Positions 7,844-14,622 of a stretch of 21,080 nucleotides of DNA are shown here, in pieces; within the stretch, counting starts at the first letter, position 1, and each line of letters opens with the position of its first letter. Where the stretch lies: assembly GCA_050699035.1 (NCBI GenBank), contig JBOHDE010000047.1, forward strand, positions 1 to 21,080, given 5' to 3'. The position numbers were made by a program, and so were the translations under genes. Source of the DNA: WHTB01 sp050699035 (GTDB lineage: Bacteria; Actinomycetota; Actinomycetes; Propionibacteriales; Nocardioidaceae). The notes below the pieces were generated by a model. The model had not been told where the DNA came from. It was given only the letters and a program-made list of their open reading frames with translations, and searched no databases.

Positions 7844-9435
7844 AGCGGGATGTTCCCGTGCTTCTTGGGCGGCAGCGTCTCGCGCTTGTCGCGCAGCAGC
7901 CGCAGCGAGCGGACGACCTCGACCCGGGTCTCGTGCGGTGCGATGACCGCGTCGACGTAGCCGCGTTCGGCCGCCTGGTACGGGTTGGCGAGGGTGTCCT
8001 CGTAGTCCATGATCAGCTCGGCGCGGCGCGCCTCCGGGTCCTCGGCCGCGGCCAGCTCCTTGCGGTACAGGATGTTGACGGCGCCCTGCGCGCCCATCAC
8101 CGCGATCTGTGCCGTCGGCCAGGCGACGTTGATGTCGGCGCCGAGGTGCTTGGACCCCATCACGTCGTACGCACCGCCGTACGCCTTGCGGGTGATCACG
8201 GTGACCAGCGGCACGGTCGCCTCGGCGTAGGCGTAGATCAGCTTGGCGCCGCGCCGGATGATGCCGTTCCACTCCTGGTCGGTGCCGGGGAGGAACCCGG
8301 GTACGTCGACGAAGGTGAGCACCGGGATGTTGAACGCGTCGCAGGTCCGCACGAACCGGGCCGCCTTCTCCGACGCGTCGATGTCCAGCGTGCCGGCGAA
8401 CTGCATCGGCTGGTTGGCGACGACGCCGACCGAGTGCCCCTCGACCCGGCCGTACCCGACGACGATGTTGGGCGCGAACAGCGCGTGCACCTCGAGGAAC
8501 TCGGCGTCGTCCAGCACGCCCTCGATCACCGTGTGCATGTCGTACGGCTGGTTGGGCGAGTCGGGGATCAGCGTGTCGAGTGCGCGGTCGTCGTCGGTGA
8601 TATCGAGGACCGCCTCCGCGTCGAAGGACGGCGGGTCGTCGAGGTTGTTCTGCGGCAGGTACGACAGCAGCGCCTTGACGTACTCGAGGGCGTCGTCCTC
8701 GTCGCTGGCCAGGTAGTGGGCGTTGCCGCTCTTGGTGTTGTGCGTACGCGCGCCGCCGAGCTCCTCCATCGTGACGTCCTCGCCGGTGACAGTCTTGATC
8801 ACGTCGGGACCGGTGATGAACATGTGGGACGTGCCGTCGACCATCACGGTGAAGTCGGTGACCGCGGGGGAGTAGACGTGTCCTCCGGCGCAGGCGCCCA
8901 TGATCAGCGAGATCTGCGGCACGACGCCGGACGCGTGCACGTTGCGGCGGAAGATCTCGCCGTACAGGCCGAGCGAGACCACACCCTCCTGGATCCGCGC
9001 ACCGGCGCCCTCGTTGATGCCGATCACCGGGCAGCCGGTCTTGATGGCGAGGTCCATCACCTTGCAGATCTTCTCGCCGTAGACCTGGCCGAGGCTGCCG
9101 CCGAAGACGGTGAAGTCCTGGGCGAAGAGGCAGACCTGGCGGCCGTCGATGGTGCCGTAGCCGGTCACCACACCGTCGCCGTACGGGCGGTTCTGCTCCA
9201 GCCCGAAGTTGGTGCTGCGGTGCCGGGCCAGCTCGTCGAGCTCGACGAACGAGCCTTCGTCGAGCAGCTTGGCCACCCGCTCGCGCGCGGTCAGCTTGCC
9301 TTTGGCGTGCTGCTTCTCGATCGCCCGCGCGGACCCGGCATGGACGGCCTCGTCGAGCCTCCGGTCGAGGTCGGCCACCTTGCCCGCGGTGCTGTGGATG
9401 TCGATCTCGGGCTGGTCTGCGGCGTTCTCGGTCAC
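7840..9435 (-). CDS. pccB: Propionyl-CoA carboxylase beta subunit (carboxyltransferase)
   Basis: A 531-residue carboxyltransferase that moves CO2 from carboxybiotin to an acyl-CoA, giving (methyl)malonyl-CoA. It has both crotonase-fold halves: an N-terminal half with GKLTARERVAKLLDEGSF and the oxyanion glycines of EGAGARIQEG and GACAGGHVYSPA, and a C-terminal half with FVDVPGFLPGTDQEWNGIIR and RKAYGGAYDVMGSKHL. Asp424 in GGAYDVMGS corresponds to Asp422 of Streptomyces PccB, the residue known to favour propionyl-CoA; acetyl-CoA-preferring paralogues have Ile there. GTG 9435 lies 6 nt after a TACTCT -10-like box (9442-9447). Translation is coupled to the epsilon subunit. Its partner alpha subunit (1-1724) and BirA (10528-11346) are in the same window. 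The mycobacterial orthologue at this position is accD5. Confidence 0.95.
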   Translation of the reverse strand: MTENAADQPEIDIHSTAGKVADLDRRLDEAVHAGSARAIEKQHAKGKLTARERVAKLLDEGSFVELDELARHRSTNFGLEQNRPYGDGVVTGYGTIDGRQVCLFAQDFTVFGGSLGQVYGEKICKVMDLAIKTGCPVIGINEGAGARIQEGVVSLGLYGEIFRRNVHASGVVPQISLIMGACAGGHVYSPAVTDFTVMVDGTSHMFITGPDVIKTVTGEDVTMEELGGARTHNTKSGNAHYLASDEDDALEYVKALLSYLPQNNLDDPPSFDAEAVLDITDDDRALDTLIPDSPNQPYDMHTVIEGVLDDAEFLEVHALFAPNIVVGYGRVEGHSVGVVANQPMQFAGTLDIDASEKAARFVRTCDAFNIPVLTFVDVPGFLPGTDQEWNGIIRRGAKLIYAYAEATVPLVTVITRKAYGGAYDVMGSKHLGADINVAWPTAQIAVMGAQGAVNILYRKELAAAEDPEARRAELIMDYEDTLANPYQAAERGYVDAVIAPHETRVEVVRSLRLLRDKRETLPPKKHGNIPL

Positions 9436-9441
9436 GCCGTC

Positions 9442-9447
9442 AGAGTA
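9442..9447 (-). promoter_or_regulatory. Predicted leaderless promoter -10 box (TACTCT) for pccB
   Basis: TACTCT fits TANNNT and is followed by 6 nt and then GTG 9435. It lies in the 51-nt gap between the EamA-type gene and pccB, and a direct repeat (9451-9481) covers the region where a -35 element would be. Confidence 0.5.
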
Positions 9448-9450
9448 GAA

Positions 9451-9481
9451 CAGCCGGCGCCAGACCAGGGCAGCCGGCGCC
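9451..9481. repeat. Short direct repeat CAGCCGGCGCC x2 upstream of pccB
   Basis: CAGCCGGCGCC occurs at 9451-9461 and 9471-9481, 20 bp apart (two helical turns), each containing the self-complementary GGCGCC. It fills the gap between the EamA stop and the predicted pccB -10 box. It could be a tandem operator or a terminator stem for the exporter gene; the sequence does not decide. Confidence 0.5.
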
Positions 9482-9486
9482 GAGAG

Positions 9487-10455
9487 TCAGGGCCGGGCGA
9501 CGGTCGCGGCCGGCAGTTGGGCGCCACGCACGGGTCGCCGCCAGCGGTCGAACACGCCCTGCGAGACCGCCACCCCGGCGAGCACGACCAGGGCGCCCAC
9601 CGGCTGGTGCCAGGTGATGTGCTCGTCGAGCACGATGACCCCGACGATGATCGCGAAGATCGGGACCAGGTAGGTCACCATCGAGGCCGAGCTGGCGCCG
9701 ACGATGCGGATGTTGCGCAGGTGGATCACGAACGCCACCCCGGTGCCGATCGCGCCGAGGGCGAGCACGCTCACGATCACCTCGGGCGACAGCGAGCCGA
9801 GCGGAGGCGGCGCGCCGGCCGTGAGGGGTGCGATGACGGCGAGCATGGCGGTGGCGACGATCAGCATCGCTGCCGAGATCGCCAGGCCGGACTCGCGCGC
9901 ATCCGCCACAAAGCGCCGCTGGTAGGGGATCGCCACGCCGTAGCACGCCGCCGCGGCCAGGCACATCAGCTGACCGGCGAGGTGTGCGCCGTCGACGGCC
10001 TGCCAGACGCCGAGCACCACCAGCACCCCGACGAAGCCGAGGACCAGGCCGACCACCCGCTGCGTAGTGAACCGCTCGGTGCGGAACACCAGGACCGCGA
10101 TCGGCAGCACCACCAGCGGGGTCGTGCCGTTCCAGATGCCGGCCAGCAGGGATGGGATGCGCTGCTCGCCGTACCCGAACAGGGTGAACGGCAGGGCCGC
10201 GCCGAACCCGCCGAGGAGCATCAGGTGTGCCCACAGCCGGCCCGAACGTGGCAGCCGCTCACGGCGCACGAGCAGCACGACCAGCAGGGCCAGCGCGCCG
10301 GCGGCCACCCGCCCGAGCGTGACGTACATCGGGTGCAGCTCGCGGACGCCGACCCCGATGAAGAGGAAGCTGCAGCCCCAGATCGCGCCGAGCAGGAACA
10401 GGCCGGGGAGCCAGCTGCGCAGGGCCGGCTTGTCAGGAGTCGTCAGGGTCGTCAC
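9487..10455 (-). CDS. EamA/DMT-superfamily transporter (10-TM)
   Basis: A 322-residue integral membrane protein of the drug/metabolite transporter superfamily, with two EamA repeats of five helices. The first repeat runs from about 17 (LPGLFLLGAIWGCSFLFIGV) to 150, the second from about 160 to 300 and ends with PVGALVVLAGVAVSQGVFDR. Typical markers are the GAIWGCSFLFIG opening helix, EQRIPSLLAGIWNGTTPL in repeat 1 and GASSASMVTYLVPIFAIIVG in repeat 2. It probably exports small metabolites or amino acids; the substrate cannot be predicted. GTG 10455 is preceded by AGGATGG; an alternative ATG 4 nt upstream is out of frame and hits a stop after 8 codons. It is divergent from birA with 72 nt between starts. 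It is not part of the conserved carboxylase neighbourhood, so it is probably an insertion in this lineage. Confidence 0.92.
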   Translation of the reverse strand: MTTLTTPDKPALRSWLPGLFLLGAIWGCSFLFIGVGVRELHPMYVTLGRVAAGALALLVVLLVRRERLPRSGRLWAHLMLLGGFGAALPFTLFGYGEQRIPSLLAGIWNGTTPLVVLPIAVLVFRTERFTTQRVVGLVLGFVGVLVVLGVWQAVDGAHLAGQLMCLAAAACYGVAIPYQRRFVADARESGLAISAAMLIVATAMLAVIAPLTAGAPPPLGSLSPEVIVSVLALGAIGTGVAFVIHLRNIRIVGASSASMVTYLVPIFAIIVGVIVLDEHITWHQPVGALVVLAGVAVSQGVFDRWRRPVRGAQLPAATVARP

Positions 10456-10514
10456 TCATGCCATCCTGCCCCACGCCACCGACAACAGGGCAGTCAATTT
10501 CCGACCGCGGGACA

Positions 10515-10520
10515 TAGCGT
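10515..10520 (+). promoter_or_regulatory. Predicted leaderless promoter -10 box (TAGCGT) for birA
   Basis: TAGCGT fits TANNNT and sits 7 nt before ATG 10528, so the transcript would begin at or next to the start codon. There is no Shine-Dalgarno sequence before the ATG, which agrees. The -35 region (AGTCAA at 10492-10497, 17 nt upstream) is weak. Confidence 0.55.
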
Positions 10521-10527
10521 GTCCGGC

Positions 10528-11346
10528 ATGACCTCGCCGTACGACGACCTGGACCGCCCGCCGCTCGATGTCGACGCGCTGACCCACGCCGTGGTCCGGC
10601 CGGACGGGCTGTGGCGGAGCGTCACCGTCGTGGACGAGACCGCGTCCACGAACGCCGACCTGGCCGACCTGGCCCGCGCCGGTGCGGCCGAGGGCCTGGT
10701 GCTGGTGGCCGAGAGCCAGACCGGCGGCCGCGGCCGGCTCGGCCGCACGTGGACGGCTCCGCCGCGATCCGGCGTGACGGTGTCGGTGCTGTTGCGACCT
10801 CCGGTGCCGGCCGTGTCCTGGCCGTGGCTGCCGCTGCTGACCGGGCTCGCCGTCGTCGAGGGGGTACGGCGGATCGCCGACCTGCCGGCCGAGCTGAAGT
10901 GGCCCAACGATGTGCTCGTCAACGACCGCAAGCTCGCCGGCATCCTGCTGGAACGGGTGGAGACCGCTTCAGGTCCGGCCGCGGTCGTCGGGGTCGGGAT
11001 CAACGTCTCCCTGCGCGACGACGAGCGGCCGGTGCCGGAGGCGACGTCGCTGGCGCTGGAGGGGGTGGCGGCGCCGGACCGGACCGTGGTGCTGCGCGAG
11101 GTGCTCCGGGTGCTCGAACAGCTGTACGCCGCCTGGGTGGCAGGCGGCGACGACGCGGGGTCAGGGTTGGCCGAGTCGTACGCGCGGCGGTGCTCGACGG
11201 TCGGCCGGCAGGTGCGGATCGACGTACCCACCGGATCGGCGGTGGTCGGGACGGCGGTGCGGGTGGACGACGACGGCCGGCTCGTCGTCGCGACGTCGTC
11301 CGGCGAGGTCGCGGTCGGAGCCGGCGACGTCGTCCACGTCCGCTAG
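10528..11346 (+). CDS. birA: Biotin--[acetyl-CoA carboxylase] ligase
   Basis: A 272-residue biotin protein ligase that makes biotinyl-5'-AMP and attaches biotin to the carrier lysine of acyl-CoA carboxylase, here Lys563 of the protein at 1-1724. The catalytic domain has ETASTNADL at 37-45, the biotinyl-AMP loop GRGRLGRTW at 67-75, KWPNDVLVNDRKLAGILLE starting at 124 (catalytic Lys and lid), and a C-terminal SH3-like domain (QVRIDVPTGSAVVGTAV). There is no N-terminal winged helix, so it is a class I enzyme that cannot itself repress biotin genes. ATG 10528 is chosen from the -10 box 7 nt upstream. The gene is convergent with the dinB-like gene over a 307-bp gene-free stretch. Confidence 0.95.
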   Translation: MTSPYDDLDRPPLDVDALTHAVVRPDGLWRSVTVVDETASTNADLADLARAGAAEGLVLVAESQTGGRGRLGRTWTAPPRSGVTVSVLLRPPVPAVSWPWLPLLTGLAVVEGVRRIADLPAELKWPNDVLVNDRKLAGILLERVETASGPAAVVGVGINVSLRDDERPVPEATSLALEGVAAPDRTVVLREVLRVLEQLYAAWVAGGDDAGSGLAESYARRCSTVGRQVRIDVPTGSAVVGTAVRVDDDGRLVVATSSGEVAVGAGDVVHVR

Positions 11347-11473
11347 CCGGTCCGGGGAAATGGGTGTCCTTGCCCGCCGGCCAAAACGTCCAGGGGATGC
11401 TCTTCCCGCCGAGGTTGCACGAATGTTCGCCAACCCAGGCGCCGGATGGCGAAATCCAGATGCTGGTCACCAC

Positions 11474-11497
11474 GGCTGCTGACCGGCCCCAGCAGCC
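11474..11497 (+). terminator. Hairpin downstream of birA, possible terminator
   Basis: GGCTGCTG (11474-11481) and CAGCAGCC (11490-11497) form a perfect 8-bp GC-rich stem with an 8-nt loop. It lies about 130 nt after the birA stop and has no U-tract. Terminator function is a guess from structure and position. Confidence 0.4.
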
Positions 11498-11502
11498 ACG
11501 AC

Positions 11503-11542
11503 CGAGGTGGAATTTTGCCCAATTGGGCAAAGTTCGACCTCG
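11503..11542. repeat. Palindromic repeat, copy 1 (core TTGCCCAATTGGGCAA)
   Basis: Forty bases centred on AA|TT at 11522/11523 read as a palindrome with 18 of 20 pairs matching. The 16-bp core TTGCCCAATTGGGCAA is perfect. A 21-bp stretch (11510-11530) recurs exactly in copy 2, 52 bp downstream centre to centre. As RNA it folds into a hairpin with an AAUU loop in either direction, so it could end transcription from both birA and the dinB-like gene. Confidence 0.75.
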
Positions 11543-11555
11543 AACCGGCGTGAAC

Positions 11556-11593
11556 CGGGTCGAATTTTGCCCAATTGGGCAATCTTTGACGCG
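11556..11593. repeat. Palindromic repeat, copy 2 (core TTGCCCAATTGGGCAA)
   Basis: Same 16-bp core centred at 11574/11575, identical to copy 1 over 21 bp (11562-11582), with more degenerate outer pairing. On the + strand the core is followed by TCTTT, a modest T-rich tail. The segment GGCAATCTTT (11578-11587) recurs at 17217-17226, directly at the edge of the assembly gap. Confidence 0.75.
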
Positions 11594-11653
11594 CGGTGAC
11601 CCAGCCACCAGCCGGACATTCGCGCAACCTCGGCGCGAGGGGTGGGGTGGCGG

Positions 11654-12181
11654 TCACTCGCCGGTGACGCCGTCGATCTGTTCGCGGATGATGTCGGCGT
11701 GGCCGTTGTGCCGGGCGTACTCCTCGAACATGTGCAGGTAGATCCACCGCAGGTTGAAGTCCGCCCCGCTACGTGACTTCCGGACCGCGATCGAGTCGAG
11801 GTCGTACCGTGCGGTCGTCTCCTTCGACGCGGCCACCTCGTCGTGGAAGGTCTGCAGGTCGGCGAACGCATCGGCATCGGCGATCAGGTCGAAGTCGCCG
11901 TCCGGGAACTCCTCGGTGCAGAAGATGTCGTCGAGCTCGTCTCCGGCCAGCACCCGCCGGAACCACCAGCGCTCGCACTCGGCCAGATGCCGCACCAGTC
12001 CGAGCAGGGTGAGGGTCGACGGCTCGATCGATTGCTGCTTGAGTGCGGCCTCGCCGAGGCCCTCGCACTTGGCGAGCAGGGTCGACCGGTGGAAGTCGAG
12101 GAAGCCTTCGAGCGTGGCGCGTTCGTCGGCCGCCTTGGGGGGAGGCGTGCGCTCGACCGGAGGGGCAACGGGTTCATTCAT
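11654..12181 (-). CDS. DinB-like (DUF664) metal-binding protein
   Basis: A 175-residue four-helix-bundle protein of the DinB/DUF664 type, common in actinobacteria; some members are mycothiol-dependent transferases or hydrolases. The metal-ligand pattern is visible: His65 in GLVRHLAECERWW, then MFEEYARHNGHADIIREQID with His158 and His161. The Asp/Glu-rich middle (DELDDIFCTEEFPDGDFD) is typical of the actinobacterial subgroup. ATG 12181 has no Shine-Dalgarno but lies 6 nt after a TAGGGT -10-like box, so it is probably leaderless. It is divergent from the PH-domain gene and convergent with birA. The exact reaction is unknown. Confidence 0.88.
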   Translation of the reverse strand: MNEPVAPPVERTPPPKAADERATLEGFLDFHRSTLLAKCEGLGEAALKQQSIEPSTLTLLGLVRHLAECERWWFRRVLAGDELDDIFCTEEFPDGDFDLIADADAFADLQTFHDEVAASKETTARYDLDSIAVRKSRSGADFNLRWIYLHMFEEYARHNGHADIIREQIDGVTGE

Positions 12182-12187
12182 GGCCGG

Positions 12188-12193
12188 ACCCTA
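12188..12193 (-). promoter_or_regulatory. Predicted leaderless promoter -10 box (TAGGGT) for the dinB-like gene
   Basis: TAGGGT fits TANNNT and is exactly 6 nt before ATG 12181; no ribosome-binding site lies between. The -35 region is not recognisable. Confidence 0.5.
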
Positions 12194-12295
12194 CGGGCGG
12201 CGAGCCGACACCCGCGACCCAATAACCGGGACGGCGATGGAATGCAAGGGTGACCCATGACACCATTCGCTCGACAGCGGATCGAGGAGTACGAG

Positions 12296-12817
12296 ATGGG
12301 CGTTTCACCCAAGCTGCTCGGCGACGGCGAGCACGTCGTGGTGAGTACGCGCACGCACGCCAAGGCGCTGGTCTGGCCGGTCCTCGTGTTCATCCTGATC
12401 TGCGCGGTCGGCGGGTTCCTCGCCGCGCTGGCCCCGCCCGACCAGGACTGGCTCACCCTGGTGATCGGCGCGCTCGCGGCGGTCGCGATCCTGGTCTGGG
12501 TGGTCTGGCCGTTCCTGAACTGGTTCTTCGCGTCGTACACGGTCACCAACCGCCGCCTGATCACCCGCCACGGCATCATCACCCGCCGCGGCCACGACCT
12601 CCCGCTGCGCCGTATCAACGACGTCTCGTACGAGCGGCAGCTGCTCGACCGGATGCTCGGCTGCGGCACGCTGGTGATCTCGGCGGCGAGCGAGCAGGGA
12701 CAGATCCTGCTGCCCGACGTGCCCCATGTCGAGCACCTGCACCTGCAGATCACCGAGCTGCTGTTCGGCCAGGATCTCGGCGGCGACGGCGCCGACCGCG
12801 ACCTGGGACGTCGGTGA
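12296..12817 (+). CDS. PH domain-containing membrane protein
   Basis: A 173-residue membrane protein with two helices (about 24-45 and 53-78) followed by a bacterial PH (bPH_2) domain at about 80-156 containing the typical YTVTNRRLITRHGIITRRG and PLRRINDVSYERQLLDRMLG. This is the Rv3278c-type protein found near birA and purK in mycobacteria. ATG 12296 is preferred over ATG 12257 because AGGAG (12285-12289) precedes it by 6 nt and the protein then begins MGVSPKLLGDGEHVV, the usual family start. The stop overlaps the GTG start of the adenylate cyclase by 4 bp, so the two are translationally coupled. The function of the family is unknown; the PH domain presumably binds lipids or proteins at the inner face of the membrane. 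Confidence 0.9.
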   Translation: MGVSPKLLGDGEHVVVSTRTHAKALVWPVLVFILICAVGGFLAALAPPDQDWLTLVIGALAAVAILVWVVWPFLNWFFASYTVTNRRLITRHGIITRRGHDLPLRRINDVSYERQLLDRMLGCGTLVISAASEQGQILLPDVPHVEHLHLQITELLFGQDLGGDGADRDLGRR

Positions 12818-13809
12818 GCGAGACCTCGCCGCCGGCGCGCGAGCGGCGCGAAGAGCTCGAGCGGGCCGTCCTCGGCGACCAGCCGACCCACACCAGCCAG
12901 CAGGTCGCGGCGGCCGCCGGGGTGAGCCTCGAGCAGGCGCGCCGGCTGTGGCGAGCCCTCGGCTTCCCCGACGCCGGCGACGACGCCGCCTTCACCGACG
13001 CCGACCTGTCGGCGCTGCAGCGGCTGGCCAAGGCGGTCGGCAACGACGTCGTCGACTTCGAGACCGCCGTCCGGCTGACCCGCGCCGTCGGGCAGACCAT
13101 GGCCCGGCTGGCCGACTGGCAGGTCGCCACCCTGTCGGAGCGGGTGGAGGACCTCGAGTCCGGCCCGGACGCCACCGGCAGCCGGCTCACCGCGGCGGTC
13201 GAGATGGCCGACGAGATCGGTCCGCTGTTCGAACAGCTCCTGGTCTACGCCTGGCGGCGGCACATGGCGGCCGCGGTCGGCCGGGTCGAGGCACTCGGCG
13301 CCGCCGACGAGGACCTGTTGACCGCCCACCTCACCGTCGGGTTCGCCGACCTGGTCGCTTTCACCAGCCTGTCCAACGGCCTCGACGAGGACAGCCTCGG
13401 CGACCTGGTCGAGGGTTTCGAGTCGAAGGCGACCGACCTGATCGCGTCGCTCGGCGGCCGGGTGATCAAGACCCTCGGCGACTCCGTGCTGTTCGTCACC
13501 GAGAACGCCACCGCCGGGGTCGACACGGCGCTGCAGATCGTCGACGTGATCGGGGCCGACTCGGCGCTGCCCGACGTCCGGGTGGGGATGGCGAGCGGTC
13601 CCGTGATCACCCGGATGGGCGACGTGTTCGGCTCGCCGGTCAACATGGCGGCCCGGCTGACCGGGGTCGCCCGGCGCAACCGCGTGATCATCGACCACGA
13701 CACCGCGGCGCGGCTGCCGCGCGACCGGTTCGAGGTGCGCCCACTACCGGCCCGTCCGTTGCGCGGCTTCGGGTCGGTCGAGCCGATCGCCGTCCGCCGC
13801 ACCCGCTGA
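12814..13809 (+). CDS. Class III adenylate cyclase with N-terminal regulatory helical domain
   Basis: A 331-residue cytosolic nucleotide cyclase. The N-terminal half (about 1-165) contains an HTH-like segment (TSQQVAAAAGVSLEQARRLW, then RALGFPD) and a helical region resembling the regulatory domain of mycobacterial Rv1264, where it acts as a pH-dependent switch. The catalytic domain begins near 170 and has all six canonical residues: metal-binding Asp179 (GFADLVAFT) and Asp223 (GDSVLF), adenine-selecting Lys219 and Asp270 (MGDVFGSPVN), and transition-state Asn277 and Arg281 (NMAARL). It should therefore make cAMP as a homodimer. The start is GTG 12814, giving a 4-bp overlap with the PH-domain gene; a longer frame exists upstream but lies inside that gene. 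A leaderless promoter for the next gene follows its stop. Confidence 0.92.
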   Translation: MSETSPPARERREELERAVLGDQPTHTSQQVAAAAGVSLEQARRLWRALGFPDAGDDAAFTDADLSALQRLAKAVGNDVVDFETAVRLTRAVGQTMARLADWQVATLSERVEDLESGPDATGSRLTAAVEMADEIGPLFEQLLVYAWRRHMAAAVGRVEALGAADEDLLTAHLTVGFADLVAFTSLSNGLDEDSLGDLVEGFESKATDLIASLGGRVIKTLGDSVLFVTENATAGVDTALQIVDVIGADSALPDVRVGMASGPVITRMGDVFGSPVNMAARLTGVARRNRVIIDHDTAARLPRDRFEVRPLPARPLRGFGSVEPIAVRRTR

Positions 13810-13813
13810 CGGC

Positions 13814-13819
13814 TACTGT
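13814..13819 (+). promoter_or_regulatory. Predicted leaderless promoter -10 box (TACTGT) for the enoyl-CoA hydratase gene
   Basis: TACTGT fits TANNNT and is 7 nt before ATG 13827, just after the cyclase stop. There is no Shine-Dalgarno in between. Confidence 0.5.
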
Positions 13820-13826
13820 GCGCGAC

Positions 13827-14612
13827 ATGGCCCACGAAGGTGTACGGATCGAACGGCACGACTACGTCATCGAGGTCGTCCTCGACCGCCCCGAGGCGAT
13901 GAACGCCGTCTCCACCCGGCAGGCGGAGTCGCTGGTCGCCGCGACCCGGCTGCTGGCCGACGACGCCGACGTCCGGGCCGTCGTCGTCACGTCGTCGTCG
14001 GAGAAGGCGTTCTGCGTCGGCGCCGACCTGAAGGAGCGCGGCTCGTTCACCGACGCCGACCTGATGGCGCAGCGTCCGCTGGCCCGTCGCGCGTACGGCG
14101 GCGTGCTCGACCTGCCGGTGCCGACCGTCGCGGCCGTGCACGGGTACGCGCTCGGCGGCGGGTTCGAGCTCGCGCTGGCCTGTGACCTGATCGTCGCCGA
14201 CGAGACCGCCGTGTTCGGGCTGCCCGAGGTGAGCGTCGGCGTCATCCCCGGCGGCGGCGGGACCCAGCTGCTCGCCCGGCGGGTCGGGTGGAACCGGGCC
14301 GCCGACCTGATCTTCACCACTCGCCGAGTTTCGGCTACGGAGGGTAGTCAGATCGGGTTCGTCGACCGCGTCGTGCCGGCCGGCGACGACCGGATGACGG
14401 CGCTGGAGCTGGCGGCCGCGATCGCCCAGAACTCGCCGGTCGGCCTGCGGAACGCGAAAACCGCGATGCGGCGTGGCCTGGACGTCGACCTCGCCAGCGG
14501 CCTCGATATCGAGGACGGCTGTTGGCGGGCCACCGCTTTCTCCGCAGATCGTCGTGAGGGCGTCGAGGCTTTCAACCAGAAACGCCCACCGAGGTGGCCG
14601 GGACGACCGTAA
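13827..14612 (+). CDS. Enoyl-CoA hydratase/isomerase (crotonase) family protein
   Basis: A 261-residue crotonase that would add water across a 2-enoyl-CoA. The CoA-binding and oxyanion segment AFCVGADLKERG is at 61-72, and GYALGGGFELALACD at 106-120 carries Glu114, while LPEVSVGVIPGGGGTQ carries Glu134; both catalytic glutamates of true hydratases are present. The C-terminal helix EGVEAFNQKRPPRWPGR follows the usual EG(V/I)xAFxEKRxPxF pattern. ATG 13827 is supported by the -10 box 7 nt upstream. It is transcribed in the same direction as the cyclase and the winged-helix gene but seems to have its own promoter. Possible substrates include fatty or branched-chain enoyl-CoAs, which would match the dehydrogenase at 4053-5216. 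Confidence 0.93.
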   Translation: MAHEGVRIERHDYVIEVVLDRPEAMNAVSTRQAESLVAATRLLADDADVRAVVVTSSSEKAFCVGADLKERGSFTDADLMAQRPLARRAYGGVLDLPVPTVAAVHGYALGGGFELALACDLIVADETAVFGLPEVSVGVIPGGGGTQLLARRVGWNRAADLIFTTRRVSATEGSQIGFVDRVVPAGDDRMTALELAAAIAQNSPVGLRNAKTAMRRGLDVDLASGLDIEDGCWRATAFSADRREGVEAFNQKRPPRWPGRP

Positions 14613-14615
14613 TCT
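14610..14615 (+). promoter_or_regulatory. Predicted leaderless promoter -10 box (TAATCT) for the winged-helix gene
   Basis: TAATCT fits TANNNT, overlaps the last bases of the hydratase gene and its stop, and is 7 nt before ATG 14623. Confidence 0.55.
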
Positions 14616-14622
14616 TGCGGCT

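Larger units (their letters stand above)
11408..11634. repeat. 22-bp inverted repeat pair bounding a 227-bp intergenic element
   Basis: The left arm 11408-11429 (it contains GCCGAGGTTGC and CGAATGT) and the right arm 11613-11634 (CGGACATTCG then CGCAACCTCGGC) are complementary at 20 of 22 positions. The arms enclose two palindromes and a hairpin. This looks like a miniature non-coding element with terminal inverted repeats, but I see no clear target-site duplication on the flanks and no transposase. A large cruciform or double-sided terminator is the alternative. Confidence 0.6.
11347..11653. other. Gene-free stretch of 307 bp between convergent birA and dinB-like genes
   Basis: No frame here has coding features. 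It holds, in order: the left arm of a 22-bp inverted repeat (11408-11429), an 8-bp stem hairpin (11474-11497), two palindrome copies (11503-11542 and 11556-11593), and the right arm of the inverted repeat (11613-11634). It is locally AT-richer than the genes around it. Both flanking genes point into it, so part of it must terminate transcription. Confidence 0.75.

Noticed and set aside
7825..10527. Very long open frame on the + strand antisense to pccB and the EamA gene
   Set aside because: Its translation is rich in Arg, Asp, His and Val with no domain pattern, as expected for the mirror frame of GC-rich genes. The opposite strand encodes clearly conserved proteins.
10528..11346. BirA as a biotin-operon repressor
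   Set aside because: There is no N-terminal winged helix; the protein begins almost directly with the ligase domain.
11347..11653. Small genes in the gene-free stretch
   Set aside because: Open frames there lack start signals and protein-like composition and run through the palindromes.
12296..13809. Cyclase plus membrane protein as a Pycsar-type phage defence pair
   Set aside because: The cyclase has an Rv1264-like regulatory domain and the adenine-selecting Lys/Asp pair, and the PH-domain protein belongs to a conserved housekeeping neighbourhood. No defence island features are nearby.
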